Part shown: piece after piece, positions 17,799-28,757 of the stretch
How positions within the stretch are numbered: the stretch's first letter is position 1
How the letters are laid out: every line of letters starts with the position of its first letter
NCBI RefSeq assembly: GCF_029714425.1
Contig: NZ_CP121668.1
Span: forward strand, 8,329,501 to 8,393,500
Source: Bradyrhizobium sp. CB2312
GTDB lineage: Bacteria; Pseudomonadota; Alphaproteobacteria; Rhizobiales; Xanthobacteraceae
Direction: 5' to 3'
Length of the DNA: 64,000 nucleotides
Notes under the pieces: model-generated
Databases searched by the model: none
What the model was told of the DNA's origin: nothing
The model's input: the letters and a program-made list of their open reading frames with translations, nothing else
Translations under genes and position numbers: made by a program

Positions 17799-18251
17799 AC
17801 GTCAACGGCTGAGAAGTATCTTCGAATGTCTTAGGGCGTTGGGTTTGGCGATCTAACCCGCGCCACATTTGCTGAGCGAGTGTCAGACAGTTCGCTTTAA
17901 TGGCCGAACCGCAGCTACTATGTCGGCTGGGGGGCGGTCCCGTTGTCTTTTGGCTCGAGGCGTCGGCCGAAGGTGGAGGCGACGGAGCGCGCGGATTCCT
18001 TACCGGTCGTGCCTATAATCAATGCGGGCGCATAATTCATGAAGCGCTTCGAGCTCTCGAACCGTCGCACAATGCCCTATCGTTTTAGGCGCACATGCAA
18101 GGTGCTTCTGCACGATCGCAAGGTCGGGACTCCTGCTGCGTCTTACAAATGTCATCTTGCACAGGCCACTGACACGCGGACGGCTCGATCGAGCCAGCAC
18201 TCCAGCAGACGCCACCGGCAGAGATGCACCTGACAAAGCACGAGGAGGTCG
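17799..18251. other. Region between the tts-box gene and the GH28 gene
   Basis: No gene is supported. A weak GTCAG sequence at 17882 does not continue into a tts box. Confidence 0.4.
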
Positions 18252-19547
18252 ATGACAAAGCGTTTTCGCAACCGGGCCCTATTCTCCATACTCGTGTCCA
18301 TGATTGTCTGCCCCGCCGCAAAAGCGCAAGACCGCCGGACTATCGCCGAACCTGTTGCACCTCATACGGTCTGCGATCGCCCTGTGCCTTCCGGCAAGAA
18401 CGATACAGTTAACCTTCAGGACGCCATTGAACATTGTCCCGCTGGAGCTGCAGTCTATCTCGGGCGCGGCGAGTTTCACTCGGGTCCACTCGAGATGAAA
18501 TCGGGCGTGACCTTATGGATCGGACGCGGTGCGGCGCTGATCGCCATCCCCGAACCAGCTGCTTACGACAAGGGCCGGGGACAATGTGGTCGCATCATGG
18601 GTAAGGGCGACGGATGCCGGCCATTCATCAGCTTTTCCAAAACGCGCGGCGGCGGCATCTACGGCGAGGGCATCATCGATGGTCAGGGCGGCGCAATGAT
18701 GGGTGGCGGGGCCGAAACCTGGTGGCAGCTGGCCCGCCGCGCGCAAGCTGAGGGCGGCAACCAGAACGCCCCGCGCTTGATCCAGATCGATCATGCGCAA
18801 GACATCACGTTCTCTGGTATCACCTTGCGCAATGCCCCCAATTTCCATGTCGCGATGAACCGGGTGGAAGGTGCCACTTTCTGGGGCCTCACCATCGATT
18901 CACCGGCGGATGCGCGCAATACCGACGGCATCGACCCCGGCGCGAGCCAGGATGTGACCATCACCCACAGCTACATCCGCACGGGAGACGACAACGTTGC
19001 AATCAAGGCTGGCGACAATGGCTCAAGCAGCCATATCTCCATCCTTGATAATTATTTCGGCTGGGGGCACGGCATGTCAATCGGCAGCGAGGTGAATTCC
19101 GGAGTTAGCGACATACTGGTGCGTGATCTGACGCTGGACGGTACGACGTCTGGCCTGCGCATCAAGAGCGATGTCAGTCGAGGCGGTCTGGTCGAGCGCG
19201 TGACTTATGAGAACGTGTGCCTGAGGGGCAACCGGTGGCCGGTGGCGTTCGATGCAAAATATGATCCGCGCGCACAAGGCACGAGGATCCCGGTCTATCG
19301 GCAGATCGTTCTGCGCCATGTGCGTGGTGACAATGGTGTGCTGCTGATGCGCGGCGTAGACGAGCGCCATGCCCTCGACGTTGCATTGGAGGATGTCCGA
19401 TTTGCCAGTTCCGCGACTTGGCAACTCGAACACGCCAAGGTGACCGCAAGTCCCTCTGACGTATCGCCGCCGCTGCCGGGACGAGCCACAGAACCGCTGC
19501 GCGGATTGGAGGCATGTGCCAGAGCATTCCGCGACGCCTATCGTTAA
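18252..19547 (+). CDS. Exported polygalacturonase (glycoside hydrolase family 28)
   Basis: The product is 431 aa. The start has an ideal AGGAGG 3 nt before the ATG. A Sec-type signal is likely in residues 1-25 (LFSILVSMIVCPAAKA). The GH28 catalytic signatures are all present in order: NTDGID (N223), GDDNVAIK (residues 245-252), GHGMSIGSE near 273 and RIKSD near 303. The enzyme cleaves the polygalacturonan backbone of pectin. I recall a GH28 protein in the symbiotic region of B. japonicum reported as T3SS-linked. Here the nearest tts box is 740 bp upstream behind one small gene. The pectin methylesterase that follows would prepare its substrate. The Sec signal argues against simple type III export. 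Confidence 0.92.
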   Translation: MTKRFRNRALFSILVSMIVCPAAKAQDRRTIAEPVAPHTVCDRPVPSGKNDTVNLQDAIEHCPAGAAVYLGRGEFHSGPLEMKSGVTLWIGRGAALIAIPEPAAYDKGRGQCGRIMGKGDGCRPFISFSKTRGGGIYGEGIIDGQGGAMMGGGAETWWQLARRAQAEGGNQNAPRLIQIDHAQDITFSGITLRNAPNFHVAMNRVEGATFWGLTIDSPADARNTDGIDPGASQDVTITHSYIRTGDDNVAIKAGDNGSSSHISILDNYFGWGHGMSIGSEVNSGVSDILVRDLTLDGTTSGLRIKSDVSRGGLVERVTYENVCLRGNRWPVAFDAKYDPRAQGTRIPVYRQIVLRHVRGDNGVLLMRGVDERHALDVALEDVRFASSATWQLEHAKVTASPSDVSPPLPGRATEPLRGLEACARAFRDAYR

Positions 19548-19804
19548 GTACGACACCCGGCGCCGAACCCGGCCGGTGAGTTCGGCGGCGGCCGCCTAAA
19601 TCGCTGGTCTTGCAGACCTCAGCCTCAGGTCCGGTACTTCGTTGCTGGCCGCCGCCGGGTTTGCAGGACCGCAATTGCGAGAGTCGCGTGGGAAATCTGG
19701 GCTGGCGAGGAAAATGTGTTTGACCATGCATGGCGGCTATCCCCGGCGGTATCTCATATCGACTGCGTCGAACGGGTCGCGAACTCAACGAAGAGTGAGA
19801 TCAC

Positions 19805-20839
19805 ATGCGAATTTTCGTGCCTTCCGCTGCGCTTCTGGCCGGATGTTTCTGCATCCAGGCAGGGTACGCTGAGCCACTATTCGTGTCGCATGCCGAAAAT
19901 GCAGACTATCACTCCGTGCAGCAAGCCATCGACGCGTTGCCGGCGGAAGGCGGAAATGTCCGGATCGCGCCGGGCGTCTATCGCGAGAAGGTCAAAATCT
20001 CCAAATCCGGCATTCATATCGAAGGGACTGGCAGGAAGCCGGAGGATACGATCATTGTGTATGGCGACGGCGCGATCAATGTAGGAGGAACCGGCCGTTC
20101 GGCGACGCTGGATGCCGCTGGCGATGACTTGCGGTTCGAGAATCTGACCATCCAGAACGACTACGCCCTCAATCCGGCCAATCCCCCCTCGCAGGCCGTA
20201 GCATTGTCCGTTACCGGAGACAGGGACCTCGTTACGCGCGTCCGCCTGCTCGGTGCCCAGGACACGCTATTTGCTGGAAAGGGACCAAACGGCAGAATGT
20301 CACGACAATACTTCTCGAACTGCTACATCGAAGGGCATGTCGATTTCATCTTTGGTAACGCCAAGGCCTGGTTCCGGCAATGTGAGTTGCACGGCATCGC
20401 TAATCAAGCGGTCATCTATACCGCTCAGAGCAAGGCAGCGCCGGATGAGGACAGTGGCTATGTTTTTGATCATTGCAGGTTAACTGCCGCCCCTGCTGCG
20501 GGCTATATCGCACTTGGCCGCCCTTGGCGTCCCTACGCCACAGTGGTCTTCTTGTCAGCGAAGATAGATGCCCGCGTGATCGCGGAAGGGTGGCGCGAAT
20601 GGACGCCCGGCAAGACCGATACCTTGAGGACAAGCTACTATGCTGAATACAGATCCGTCGGCGTCGGGGCCAACCCCTCAGCTCGCGAGCCTCACTCCCA
20701 TCAACTGACAGATGGCGAAGCTGCGAGATGGTCGCTGAGCGTGTTCTTCGGAGGCGCCACAGATTGGCTGCCAAAGGGAACCATATCGATGGAAGACAAA
20801 GCAACGGTGACGAGACGACGGCGATCGTCGGATGAATGA
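19805..20839 (+). CDS. Exported pectin methylesterase (carbohydrate esterase family 8)
   Basis: The product is 344 aa with an N-terminal signal (RIFVPSAALLAGCFCIQAGY). Family motifs appear in order: GVYREKV, QAVAL, LGAQDTLFAG, the active-site block GHVDFIFGNAKAWF and LGRPW with the catalytic arginine. It removes methyl esters from pectin, which makes the polymer sensitive to polygalacturonase; the GH28 gene lies 257 bp upstream on the same strand. The pair suggests cell-wall softening during infection. All catalytic motifs look intact. Confidence 0.93.
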   Translation: MRIFVPSAALLAGCFCIQAGYAEPLFVSHAENADYHSVQQAIDALPAEGGNVRIAPGVYREKVKISKSGIHIEGTGRKPEDTIIVYGDGAINVGGTGRSATLDAAGDDLRFENLTIQNDYALNPANPPSQAVALSVTGDRDLVTRVRLLGAQDTLFAGKGPNGRMSRQYFSNCYIEGHVDFIFGNAKAWFRQCELHGIANQAVIYTAQSKAAPDEDSGYVFDHCRLTAAPAAGYIALGRPWRPYATVVFLSAKIDARVIAEGWREWTPGKTDTLRTSYYAEYRSVGVGANPSAREPHSHQLTDGEAARWSLSVFFGGATDWLPKGTISMEDKATVTRRRRSSDE

Positions 20840-21604
20840 CGGGGGAGTGCGGATATGACGGCGGCGTAAGCTGTCACCGACATCGCGCTGGGTACCATAT
20901 TTGTGGACAATCGAAACCTCACCAGACGGTTACTCACGAACAGGAAGACGCGCAACTGCGTGCGATAGCCCAGTGCTTGACGAACGCGATGCACGTGTGG
21001 AGCGCGATCAAGTTCACGATGCATGCCTTGCCTCGCGGCGATCGGCAGAGCCCTTGAGATAGGTCGGTGGCGAGGGGCGCTACAGCGCCTGGCTATGTCA
21101 GAAATGGCCGTGAACACCGCGATCCATCGGCCTCTTGATCGATCATTAATCCGGCGGCACCGAGCGAATAGGCCTGGACGGCTCGCTTCTGCGCCGAAAC
21201 CCTTTCCATGAAGGCGCCGAGTATCCCCGGAAAGGTCTGTTCTCTCGAACAACGGAGGGATCGATCGTGCGCAACTCCTGTTGAGTTTCGAAGGTGGAAC
21301 CGGCGGTAATAGCGACCTAGCCGTCAGGAGTGGAAGGTGCCGTTTGGCGTTTCCACGAGCTCACCGCTGGGCCGATGCAGCCGCCACGTGCGCAGGATCT
21401 TGCCGCATCCCTTTTTCCGGCCCTTCTTCCTGCCCGCTGCGCAGAACAAAACGAACAGGTCATGGTGTCGATTGTCCGCCATGGTCGCCGGAAAGCGTTA
21501 GCCAGGGAAGTCAAACTGCCCGCGTAGCCAGAGCAAAGCTCTGGATGGTTCCGTCCTCCACTTCCGATGCGCCGTTGAGGCCCGCTGAGATGCACGGGCT
21601 AGCT
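20840..21604. other. Intergenic region
   Basis: 765 bp between the pectin methylesterase and the J-domain gene. Open frames here are short and do not resemble proteins I know. Confidence 0.45.
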
Positions 21605-22222
21605 CTAGCGCACCACGGTCTTCAGGTACTGGTAGGCCTTAATGATCTCGACCAGGCGATCCTCCGTGGAGCGGTCGCCGCCATTGGCATCGGGATGGTG
21701 CTGCTTGACCAACGTCTTGTACTTCGCCTTGATCTCGCCGAGCGTCGCATTGGCATTCAGGCCCATCACCTGCAATGCTTTGCCCTCGCCATTGAAAATC
21801 TTACGCGCCTCAGGCTTGGCCTTCGGGCGGTGGCGGGCACCGCCGCGTCCGTTCAGCTCGGCGAGCGTGCAGAGTGTATGCCAGTCGTCCTCGAAATTAA
21901 CAGTGCTGCCGGTCATTTTGTGTGCGCTGATGTTCTCGCCCATCTTCCAGGTCGGACGATGGCCGGTCAGCGCGTCCTTCTGGTAGCGCGCGACCGCTTC
22001 GGCGTCCATCCCCGAGAAGAAATTGTAGGACTGATTGTATTTGCGAACATGCTCGATGCAGAAGTGCCAATAGGCGCGCGCCTTGTCGCGGCCCTTGGGC
22101 GCGGGATGGGTAGCCTTGTTCTGGCAGCCGGGCCATTCGCATAGCGCCGCGGGCTGTCGCTCCTGCGCTTCCTGCTTATTGATGCGAATGGAGTCGAAGA
22201 TTTCGGACGTGTCGATCAACAT
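21605..22222 (-). CDS. J-domain (DnaJ-like) protein
   Basis: The product is 205 aa. The C-terminal 55 residues form a J domain: ALQVMGLNANATLGEIKAKY, then KTLVKQHHPDANGGDRSTED with the HPD tripeptide that stimulates DnaK ATPase. The N-terminal part has a CxxxxC-like pair (LCEWPGCQNKATHPAPKGRD) and an HFCIEHVRKYN block, the layout of a conserved alphaproteobacterial J protein with a C-terminal J domain. It is probably a co-chaperone. It stands alone on the minus strand with a clean ATG. It may be a second copy of a chromosomal gene carried onto the island; this cannot be tested here. Confidence 0.88.
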   Translation of the reverse strand: MLIDTSEIFDSIRINKQEAQERQPAALCEWPGCQNKATHPAPKGRDKARAYWHFCIEHVRKYNQSYNFFSGMDAEAVARYQKDALTGHRPTWKMGENISAHKMTGSTVNFEDDWHTLCTLAELNGRGGARHRPKAKPEARKIFNGEGKALQVMGLNANATLGEIKAKYKTLVKQHHPDANGGDRSTEDRLVEIIKAYQYLKTVVR

Positions 22223-24271
22223 GACCTGGCTCCGTTGGCGCAGCGGCAGTTACAGCGCCGCTTCTATGCTAGAGACTTGGTTCGGACGGCAGGTCGGGTC
22301 TGACTCGGCCTTTGCGTCCAGTCAGTCGCATCATGTAACAGGCACTTCCTAGCAATGGACATGCCAGGACGCGCGAGCTTGGTTCAGACCATCATCTCTT
22401 TGCGATTTCAGATCAGCTCAATCGCAATTTGCTGTCGGGTTCTGCACACGGACGTCTTTAATGGGACCGGTGCGAATATTCTCAAAAATCCAGAAGGGCA
22501 ATGCTCGGCGGTAATCTGCGCAGCGAGGAACGCGAGCGGCGTCTTATTTTGTTTAGAAGCTCGGAAAGTCTTCCGTCTTCTAGCGAAACAGAAAGCGCAA
22601 TGTCGCGATCTGAAGGGAATTCGGCCCCGCTCGTTCACCGATCAATGCAAGTCACAGTACCCGCCCGCCGCTGACAAAGCCCCCTGCTCACCAGCCGACC
22701 CAGCAAAGTCTCGAACGATTCGCACTGTTAGGGCAGGTGGATGCTGGCACTGACACGGCAGCCGGGATTGTAGGAGGTGCGTGGCAAAGCGCTGGTCCAC
22801 GTCCCGGATGCAGCTCTAAATGGCTATGTCGAGGCAACGTTTGCGGGGCGGGTCGGTGCAGCCGGATCCTATAAAACACCAGTTTATCTCCAATTGCCTC
22901 AAAGTACCGTGTGCCGAAGCGTCACCAGCGCGGCGATGTCGCCTTTGGACGACCGTTTTCGAGCCCCTGGCGCTTTTGGCGGCTTGGCGACGACGGGACA
23001 TGCACCGTGAATAAGAAATTGGATCTCGATTATGCCGTCATCGGGTACTGGAATGCATGACCCCAACAAGCGAGATGAAATAATCGTGCCGATCAGTCAG
23101 CGAATATCCGTCCTGAATGATCGGGCAGAAGAGCATTTCAGACATCGTGCATGAGCAAAACCCGCCTGTTGTCGGAGTTGCAGCCCTATGCGCATTCGGC
23201 GCTGCCGGCCCGCAGTGGCGGCGATGGTTTTCGGCAACGCAACTGTATTTGCCCGAAAAGTTGCAGAGCCTGGACCTCACGCTTTTGTAAGAAACAGCTC
23301 TACCAATCTAGAGAGCGACCGCGCTCAAGACGTGAAATTGCAATCGGGCGAGTCCGTCATTAGGTCGACCCCATGATCGGTTCAAACTCTCCTACAGCCT
23401 GCGCACCTCCTCCGCCGCTTTACGGCGACAATCATCGTTGCCGCCGCTAGCCCTGTCCAATAGAAGGTCACCTTGATCCGAGGGCGTCGCGTTTGCGTGT
23501 CGCGCCGTCCGCCCGCATTCTATTTGCAGATCAGTATGTGCGGTGATCCGGCGGTCCCAGAGTAGGAATCCAATAGAAGATGGCGCACTATCGGCCTGCG
23601 AGGCGCTTTCGGCCAGCAACCCGTCAAAACAACTGTTTTGCATCCGGAAAGACCGGTGCGCAGCGATCCCCGGGGATCTTTCCGTCCGTCATGTACAAGT
23701 GCCCCATTGCCTACAAGTCTGCTTGCACCGTCTCATCATCGGATGTCGAAACGCCCAGCTTCCCGCAGTAAGAAGTCATATCGAGAGACATAGGGTTGGA
23801 TGCCGCGCGGTATGCGGCGCGGGCGCCGACCATGAGGGGCAGCCGAGCCGTTGGATCTCGGTCAACTCACTGCCTTCGTCGACTGCCTGTCGGCAACGCA
23901 ATAATTTTTTGCGGGGCCGTCGGTGGCTGGAGTAACCGCTCGAACCCACGTGGTACATGCTCGGAGATACTCCAATGCGTTTTGAGTGCGTTTTGTTGTC
24001 AGCCCACGAGGATTTTCTGCGCAGCTCGGGTGGCGGGCGCGGTAATTCAACGTTCGTGTTGCCAGTGGACCCTGCAATTTAAAAACGAAGTATGGGGTCA
24101 GTCGTTGATGCGCGCAAAGCGGACGACCTGCATTTAAAGAAATTTGTTAACTTCGGCCGACTTACAACCGGAGCGAACACGCAGCCGCTGCGCATGTAGT
24201 CGAGTTATCCGCAGAACCATTCGCATGACTGCGACGCTCGTATTTTTGAGTCACTTTGGTCGAGGTTCAAA
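22223..24271. other. Two-kilobase stretch without a supported gene
   Basis: Only short open frames occur on either strand. One fragment near 23190-23370 (AVAAMVFGNATVFARKVAEP) looks like a degraded exported-protein start but has no proper beginning. The region looks like island debris. Confidence 0.5.
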
Positions 24272-24607
24272 ATGCTCAATGTCGTGAAGTTTCGTCGACC
24301 TGGTGCGCCCATGCGGCGCACTGAGTTAATGCAAACGATGGCGATTGCTAAGCGTGACGCGCCATTAGCTCCGTTCGCAATAGCATGTGATTCCGGTCGA
24401 GGTGCAAATCAGCGGCTCAAAGCCGCCCGCGCCAACGCCAAGCTCACGATCGCGCATGCGATTGCCACGCTGGAGGAGAACCATCGTCAGATACGAGCGC
24501 TCATACATAAGATCGCCGATTCGTCAGCTGGGGCCAGGCTGGAAGCGGATCTCGATCTAATCGAGCGAGAGCTTGCTCTCGCCAAACGGAAATCTGCCAG
24601 CCTTTAG
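24272..24607 (+). CDS. Hypothetical helical protein
   Basis: The product is 111 aa, MLNVVKFRRPGAPMRRTELM onward. The C-terminal 60 residues are predicted strongly helical (AIATLEENHRQIRALIHKIA, then EADLDLIERELALAKRK). The frame, length and amphipathic pattern support a real gene. Function unknown; no membrane segment or signal. Confidence 0.5.
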   Translation: MLNVVKFRRPGAPMRRTELMQTMAIAKRDAPLAPFAIACDSGRGANQRLKAARANAKLTIAHAIATLEENHRQIRALIHKIADSSAGARLEADLDLIERELALAKRKSASL

Positions 24608-24689
24608 AGCTGACGTTCCGCGTTTTACGATGGGATCGCTGAAGTACATTCGAGGTAAGACGACCACCCTTTAGCAGAGAGCCACAACG

Positions 24690-26365
24690 AGTGTTCAAAC
24701 ATCAAAATCACCGGTCGATTGATAGCTGGGTTTGGATCACTTCTTCTGATGTCCGTTGCAATTGTCGGTTACTCGATCCATACCTCCCGGAGCGCGAACG
24801 AATTGTTGGCGACTGTGGTTCGCCAAAAAGACCACGTAGCCGAAGATGAGCATCGAAAAGCAAGTATTTGAAGCTCGGATGCATGTATGGATGGCCTTGG
24901 CAACCGATGATCCGTCGCATTGGGAGAACGCCGCAGACACCTATAGGCGAACATTTGCGCGGCTTGAGGATCTCGCTGCCGACACCAAGGACTTAGGACG
25001 CCGGGTGCGAGTGCTGGATCTCAAAAGAGCTATCGAGGACGATGAAACGAAGGCGCTCGGACTGAAGGAATTTAGAGGGAGAAATAGCGCGCTAGATACG
25101 CCCGCGGCGAGATCGGCCGTAAGTTCCGCACTCGCCGCCGGTGGTCGGGTTGACGAACTCTCAGAGCCGCTCGCGATTGATTACGAGAAGGCTTCGAGAG
25201 CCACTGCGTTAAAGGCGGAAGATGACCTTGGATTGGGTGTGATGATAGCCTTGATCCTTGGCGCTCTCAGTTTGCTGCTGGGTGTCCTCCTCGCGGTGTT
25301 TACCTCGCGCAGCATTAGCAGCCCGATCCGGAATCTGACAGCATCGATGCTCGAGCTGGCCGAGGGCAATTTCGATGTTGTACTCCAAGGCCTTGGTCGC
25401 AAAGACGAAATTGGGGAAATCGCGAATGCGGTCGAAAGGTTCAAGGTGAGGTCGGCCGAGAAGGCGGAGGCGGAACCCAAGCCAAACTTGCTCATGATCG
25501 TATCGCTGCTGAGCAACGAAAGTCCGACATGCGCGGGCTTGCAGATGCGTTCGACGCGGCCATCGGGGAAATTGTCGAAACCGTTTCCTCGGCGTCCACA
25601 GAACTGGAAGCGTCGGCTCGCTCACTGGCAAAGACTGCCGAATCGACACAGCGACTCTCGACCGCTGTAGCGTCGGTCTCCGAACAGGCGTCCGCGAACG
25701 TTCAGTCCGTTGCATCGGCCACAGAAGAAGTGTCGAGTTCCGTAAATGAGATTGGTCGGCAAGTCCAGGAGTCAGCTCGTATTGCCAGTGAAGCCGTTCG
25801 AACAGCCGCGAGCGCTGACAAGCGCGTTCTGTCTCTCTCCGAGGCCGCCGGCAAGGTCGGTGACGTCATCCAATTCATCAACACAATTGCATCTCAAACA
25901 AATCTTCTGGCCTTGAACGCGACAATCGAGGCAGCCCGCGCCGGAGACGCTGGGCGAGGGTTCGCGGTTGTTGCATCAGAAGTCAAAATGTTAGCGGACC
26001 AGACCGCGAAGGCGACCAAGGAGATAAGTGATCAGATTTGTGGAATTCAGTCATCTACCAAGGAATCGGTGGCAAGCATCAAAGAAGTCACTAGCGTTAT
26101 TGGCCGAATCTCAGAAAGTTGCTCGGCCATTGCGTCTGCTGTGGAACAACAAGGCGCTGCAAACCAAGAGATTGCCCGGAATGTGCAGCAGGCGGCAATT
26201 GGTACGACCCAGGTCGCCACAAATATCGCCGAAGTCAATCGAGGTGCGGATGAGACGGGTACCGCGTCAACGCAGGTGCTTTCCGCTGCCAGGTCTCTAG
26301 CTGAGGATAGCGATCGTCTGAAGCTGGAAGTGCAGAGAGTCCTGGCCAGGGTAGCGGAAGCTTAG
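24690..26365 (+). pseudogene. Methyl-accepting chemotaxis protein, frameshifted
   Basis: Three consecutive frames carry one chemoreceptor. The first (24690-24870) has the N-terminal membrane segment NIKITGRLIAGFGSLLLMSV. The second (24846-25480) has the ligand region, TM2 (GVMIALILGALSLLLGVLL) and a HAMP domain ([14 protein letters not shown]). The third (25480-26365) has the signalling hairpin [15 protein letters not shown]. Frame breaks lie near 24850 and near 25475, where AAACTTGCTCATGATCG must be read in another phase to restore [20 protein letters not shown] 279-residue piece from 25529 could still be made, but it lacks membrane anchors and the sensor. Confidence 0.8.
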
Positions 26366-27200
26366 CAAAGCTTTGACGCTTCTGAAGAAGCGCTGCTCCA
26401 GTGCGCAATGTCCCTTTATCCTGGTCGGATGTATTTACCACGCCGACCTCTCGGGGGCGCGACCGACGGACAAGAGCCCCAATAGGGCTTGAGGGCAGCA
26501 GCTGCCGACAATAGGTACTCCATCTCGTGCAAAGCGCCACTTTGCGTGGAATGAGTGCACCTATGAATGGGATGATTGCCGCTTTTCGTCAGGTGTCAAA
26601 GCTAGATGCCGCGGTGGAGCACGTTCGCGGCAGCTCCGAACTTGGTCAAGCGACATCTGTTACTGTACGTCTGATCGCTCCAGCGGCTTCGAGCGAAAGA
26701 AGCCGAACCTGCCGGAATGCGTTCAGGCCGCCATCAGCTCGGCTGCCCTTTCAATACAAGAGCGGCCAATCGATAGGCCTATAAGTCCACTGCGGTTGAT
26801 CTCAGCAAGCAGACTGTCAGCGCGATGTCTTGCCGGAATTCCAACGAGCCGTGCGCCCGCTGTCGCATCCGTCGCCACCGGATCACGAATGAACTCATAC
26901 ATCCTAATAATGAAATGGTCGGCAAGGTCTCGCGAAATCCTCCTCCGACCTCTTGGTGCTTACCGTAGAATCCTTGTGATCAAACTCCAGCTCGCCCAAA
27001 CTATCGCTGTAAGCCAGGCGATCATTACGATCGTGGCAACTCCCCAGGAATCCGATAGGAACTAACTCATTGCCATTTCGCCGCCGTTCGCCTGCATCCA
27101 GGGTAAGAGACAATCAGAGCTGCCCGCCTGCATACACCGGCGAGCTGAGACAACGATCCGGGTTGAGCAGGACCTAGGAGTGACCGGGCCGGAAGCTGCT
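26366..27200. other. Intergenic region
   Basis: 835 bp between the chemoreceptor pseudogene and the NopM remnant; nothing recognisable is seen in any frame. Confidence 0.45.
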
Positions 27201-28177
27201 CTAATACTGCAAAGGCCGCTTCATAGGGTGGCCGTGCTCATCGAGCACCTTATCTCTAAGAGCCCCCTTGATCTCACGGGCGATCTCTTTGCGAACTGCG
27301 GCGCCCAACCCTAGCTTGGCATCCTCGACAAGGTCAGCTTCGACCCCGATCCAACCTTTGTCGGTGAGCTGTTGCTGCAGCCGGCTGTGGAACTCCGTGC
27401 CCATTGCAGCAAGGAGCTGCTCGTGCGCCCTGGTGTGGTCTTCGGGTGCGATGCGACTCACGACGTCGCCCCAGCGCTGCCAGTCCACCGCCAAATAGTC
27501 GGCGAATTCCGCCGCCTCTCGGTTGCGCACGGATGTCTCTGCGCTGTCAACGTCAGCGTCGGTCACACCGGAAACCTCAAGGAAGCGCATCTTCGGGGCG
27601 ACGTGTCGCAGTCCCAGCCGCTCGCGGAGCTTATTTTGATAAGCAAGAGAGACCTCAATGGCGTCGATGTCTTCGACGTTGTTGGCCGAGCCTAGCGCGC
27701 GAACCTTCTCGCGCGCAATTCTGTCAAGCGCGTCCATGCGGAACATGACCCGCCCCAGATCGATGAGATCGGGAAGCCGGGCCTTGTGGTTATAGGCGCC
27801 GTTCTCGACCTCTGCGATGAGGCGTGCGGTCTCCGGTAGATTCGTCAACTGATTGTGGCTGGCGCGGAGAAACTGCAGCAAAGGACGGAGCACCTCCGGC
27901 AGTTCCTGCAACTGATTGTGGCTGAGGTCGAGAAGCTCGAGCTCAGCAGGTAGGACCGCAGGCAGGCTCGTCAGCCGGTTTAAGCTCGCGTCGAGACTCT
28001 GAGCTCGATCGGAAGCTCGGGCAGGGTGGTCAGCTGATTGCCCCTAACGTCAAGACGGCGGAGCGAAGCAGGGAGGTTATCGGGCGGAGTGGTCAACCGA
28101 TTGAAGAGCGGACGTTGGAGAGCGTGCGCTCTTGCTTCGCAGGCAGTTGGACAAAGGCACCGCCGCCACGCGCGGGC
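27201..28177 (-). pseudogene. NopM-like LRR-E3 ubiquitin ligase, internally deleted and interrupted
   Basis: On the minus strand, leucine-rich repeats (LPEVLRPLLQFLRASHNQLT) run without a break into the distal NEL domain (LIDLGRVMFRMDALDRIARE, KMRFLEVSGVTDADVD, LGAAVRKEIAREIKGALRDK). The intact NopM at 31526 has about 120 residues between these points, including the catalytic CEDR cysteine; here they are missing. Upstream repeats continue to about 28177 but with a frame break near 28000, and the 5' end is lost at an IS terminus. This is a dead paralogue of the neighbouring gene. The sequence similarity in the last 200 residues is obvious by eye. Confidence 0.8.
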
Positions 28178-28229
28178 TGAGCTGCTGCCGGTTTGATGGA
28201 CACTGAGCTGCTGCCGGTTTGATGGACAC
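28178..28229 (+). repeat. Tandem duplication of an IS3-family left end
   Basis: The 26-bp sequence TGAGCTGCTGCCGGTTTGAT followed by GGACAC occurs twice, head to tail, at 28178-28203 and 28204-28229. The same sequence is present inverted at 30991-31015 as the right end. Two abutted left ends suggest a deletion between two copies or an aberrant insertion beside an older IS end. Confidence 0.75.
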
Positions 28230-28265
28230 CGAGATTGGGTGTTTTATCAAGCCGGAGGGTTGGTC

Positions 28266-28527
28266 ATGCAGAGACGGAAGTTCAGCCGAGAGTTCAAGAT
28301 CGAAGCGGTCAAGCTTGTCAGGGAGCGCGGGGTGTCGGTGGCGCAAGCCGGCCGCGACCTGGGGGTTCATGAGAACGTCCTGCGCAAATGGGTGAAGGAG
28401 TTCGGCTCTGACCCGGTACAGGCGTTCCCCGGCCACGGGCAGATGAAGCCGGAGCAGCAAGAGATCGAGCGGCTGCGCCGTGAGGTGGCTAAGTTGAAGG
28501 CCGAGCGGGATATCCTAAAAAAACTGT
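28266..28527 (+). pseudogene. IS3-family OrfA transposase (truncated)
   Basis: It encodes MQRRKFSREFKIEAVKLVRE onward with the HTH VSVAQAGRDLGVHENVLRKW and the leucine-zipper end RLRREVAKLKAERDILKK. The normal frameshift run AAAAAAA is present but is followed at once by foreign sequence, so the OrfAB fusion transposase cannot be made. The frame stays open to 28706 with unrelated residues. Confidence 0.85.
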
Positions 28528-28757
28528 CACGGGCCGTTGCCCGCCTGCGCGCGGTAGAAACAGCCCGTGCTATCCTCGTATCTCGGAGGGTAGCGGCCGT
28601 CAGCTTATTGGAGGCACTAGTCCCCGTTAAAAAACGTGGTCCATGGGTGCATGCGAACTTGAGAGTGGTGACGCCGTTCCTGCGGCGATCCCGATTAGGA
28701 AGATGACGATTGGCATAGCCCAGACCCTCCTGCCCACAATCGGATGGAGGATTTGCG

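Noticed and set aside
17879..17900. GTCAGACAGTTCGC as a possible tts box nearer to the GH28 gene
   Set aside because: Lacks the TT-TCG-AAGCT part; matches only the first five bases.
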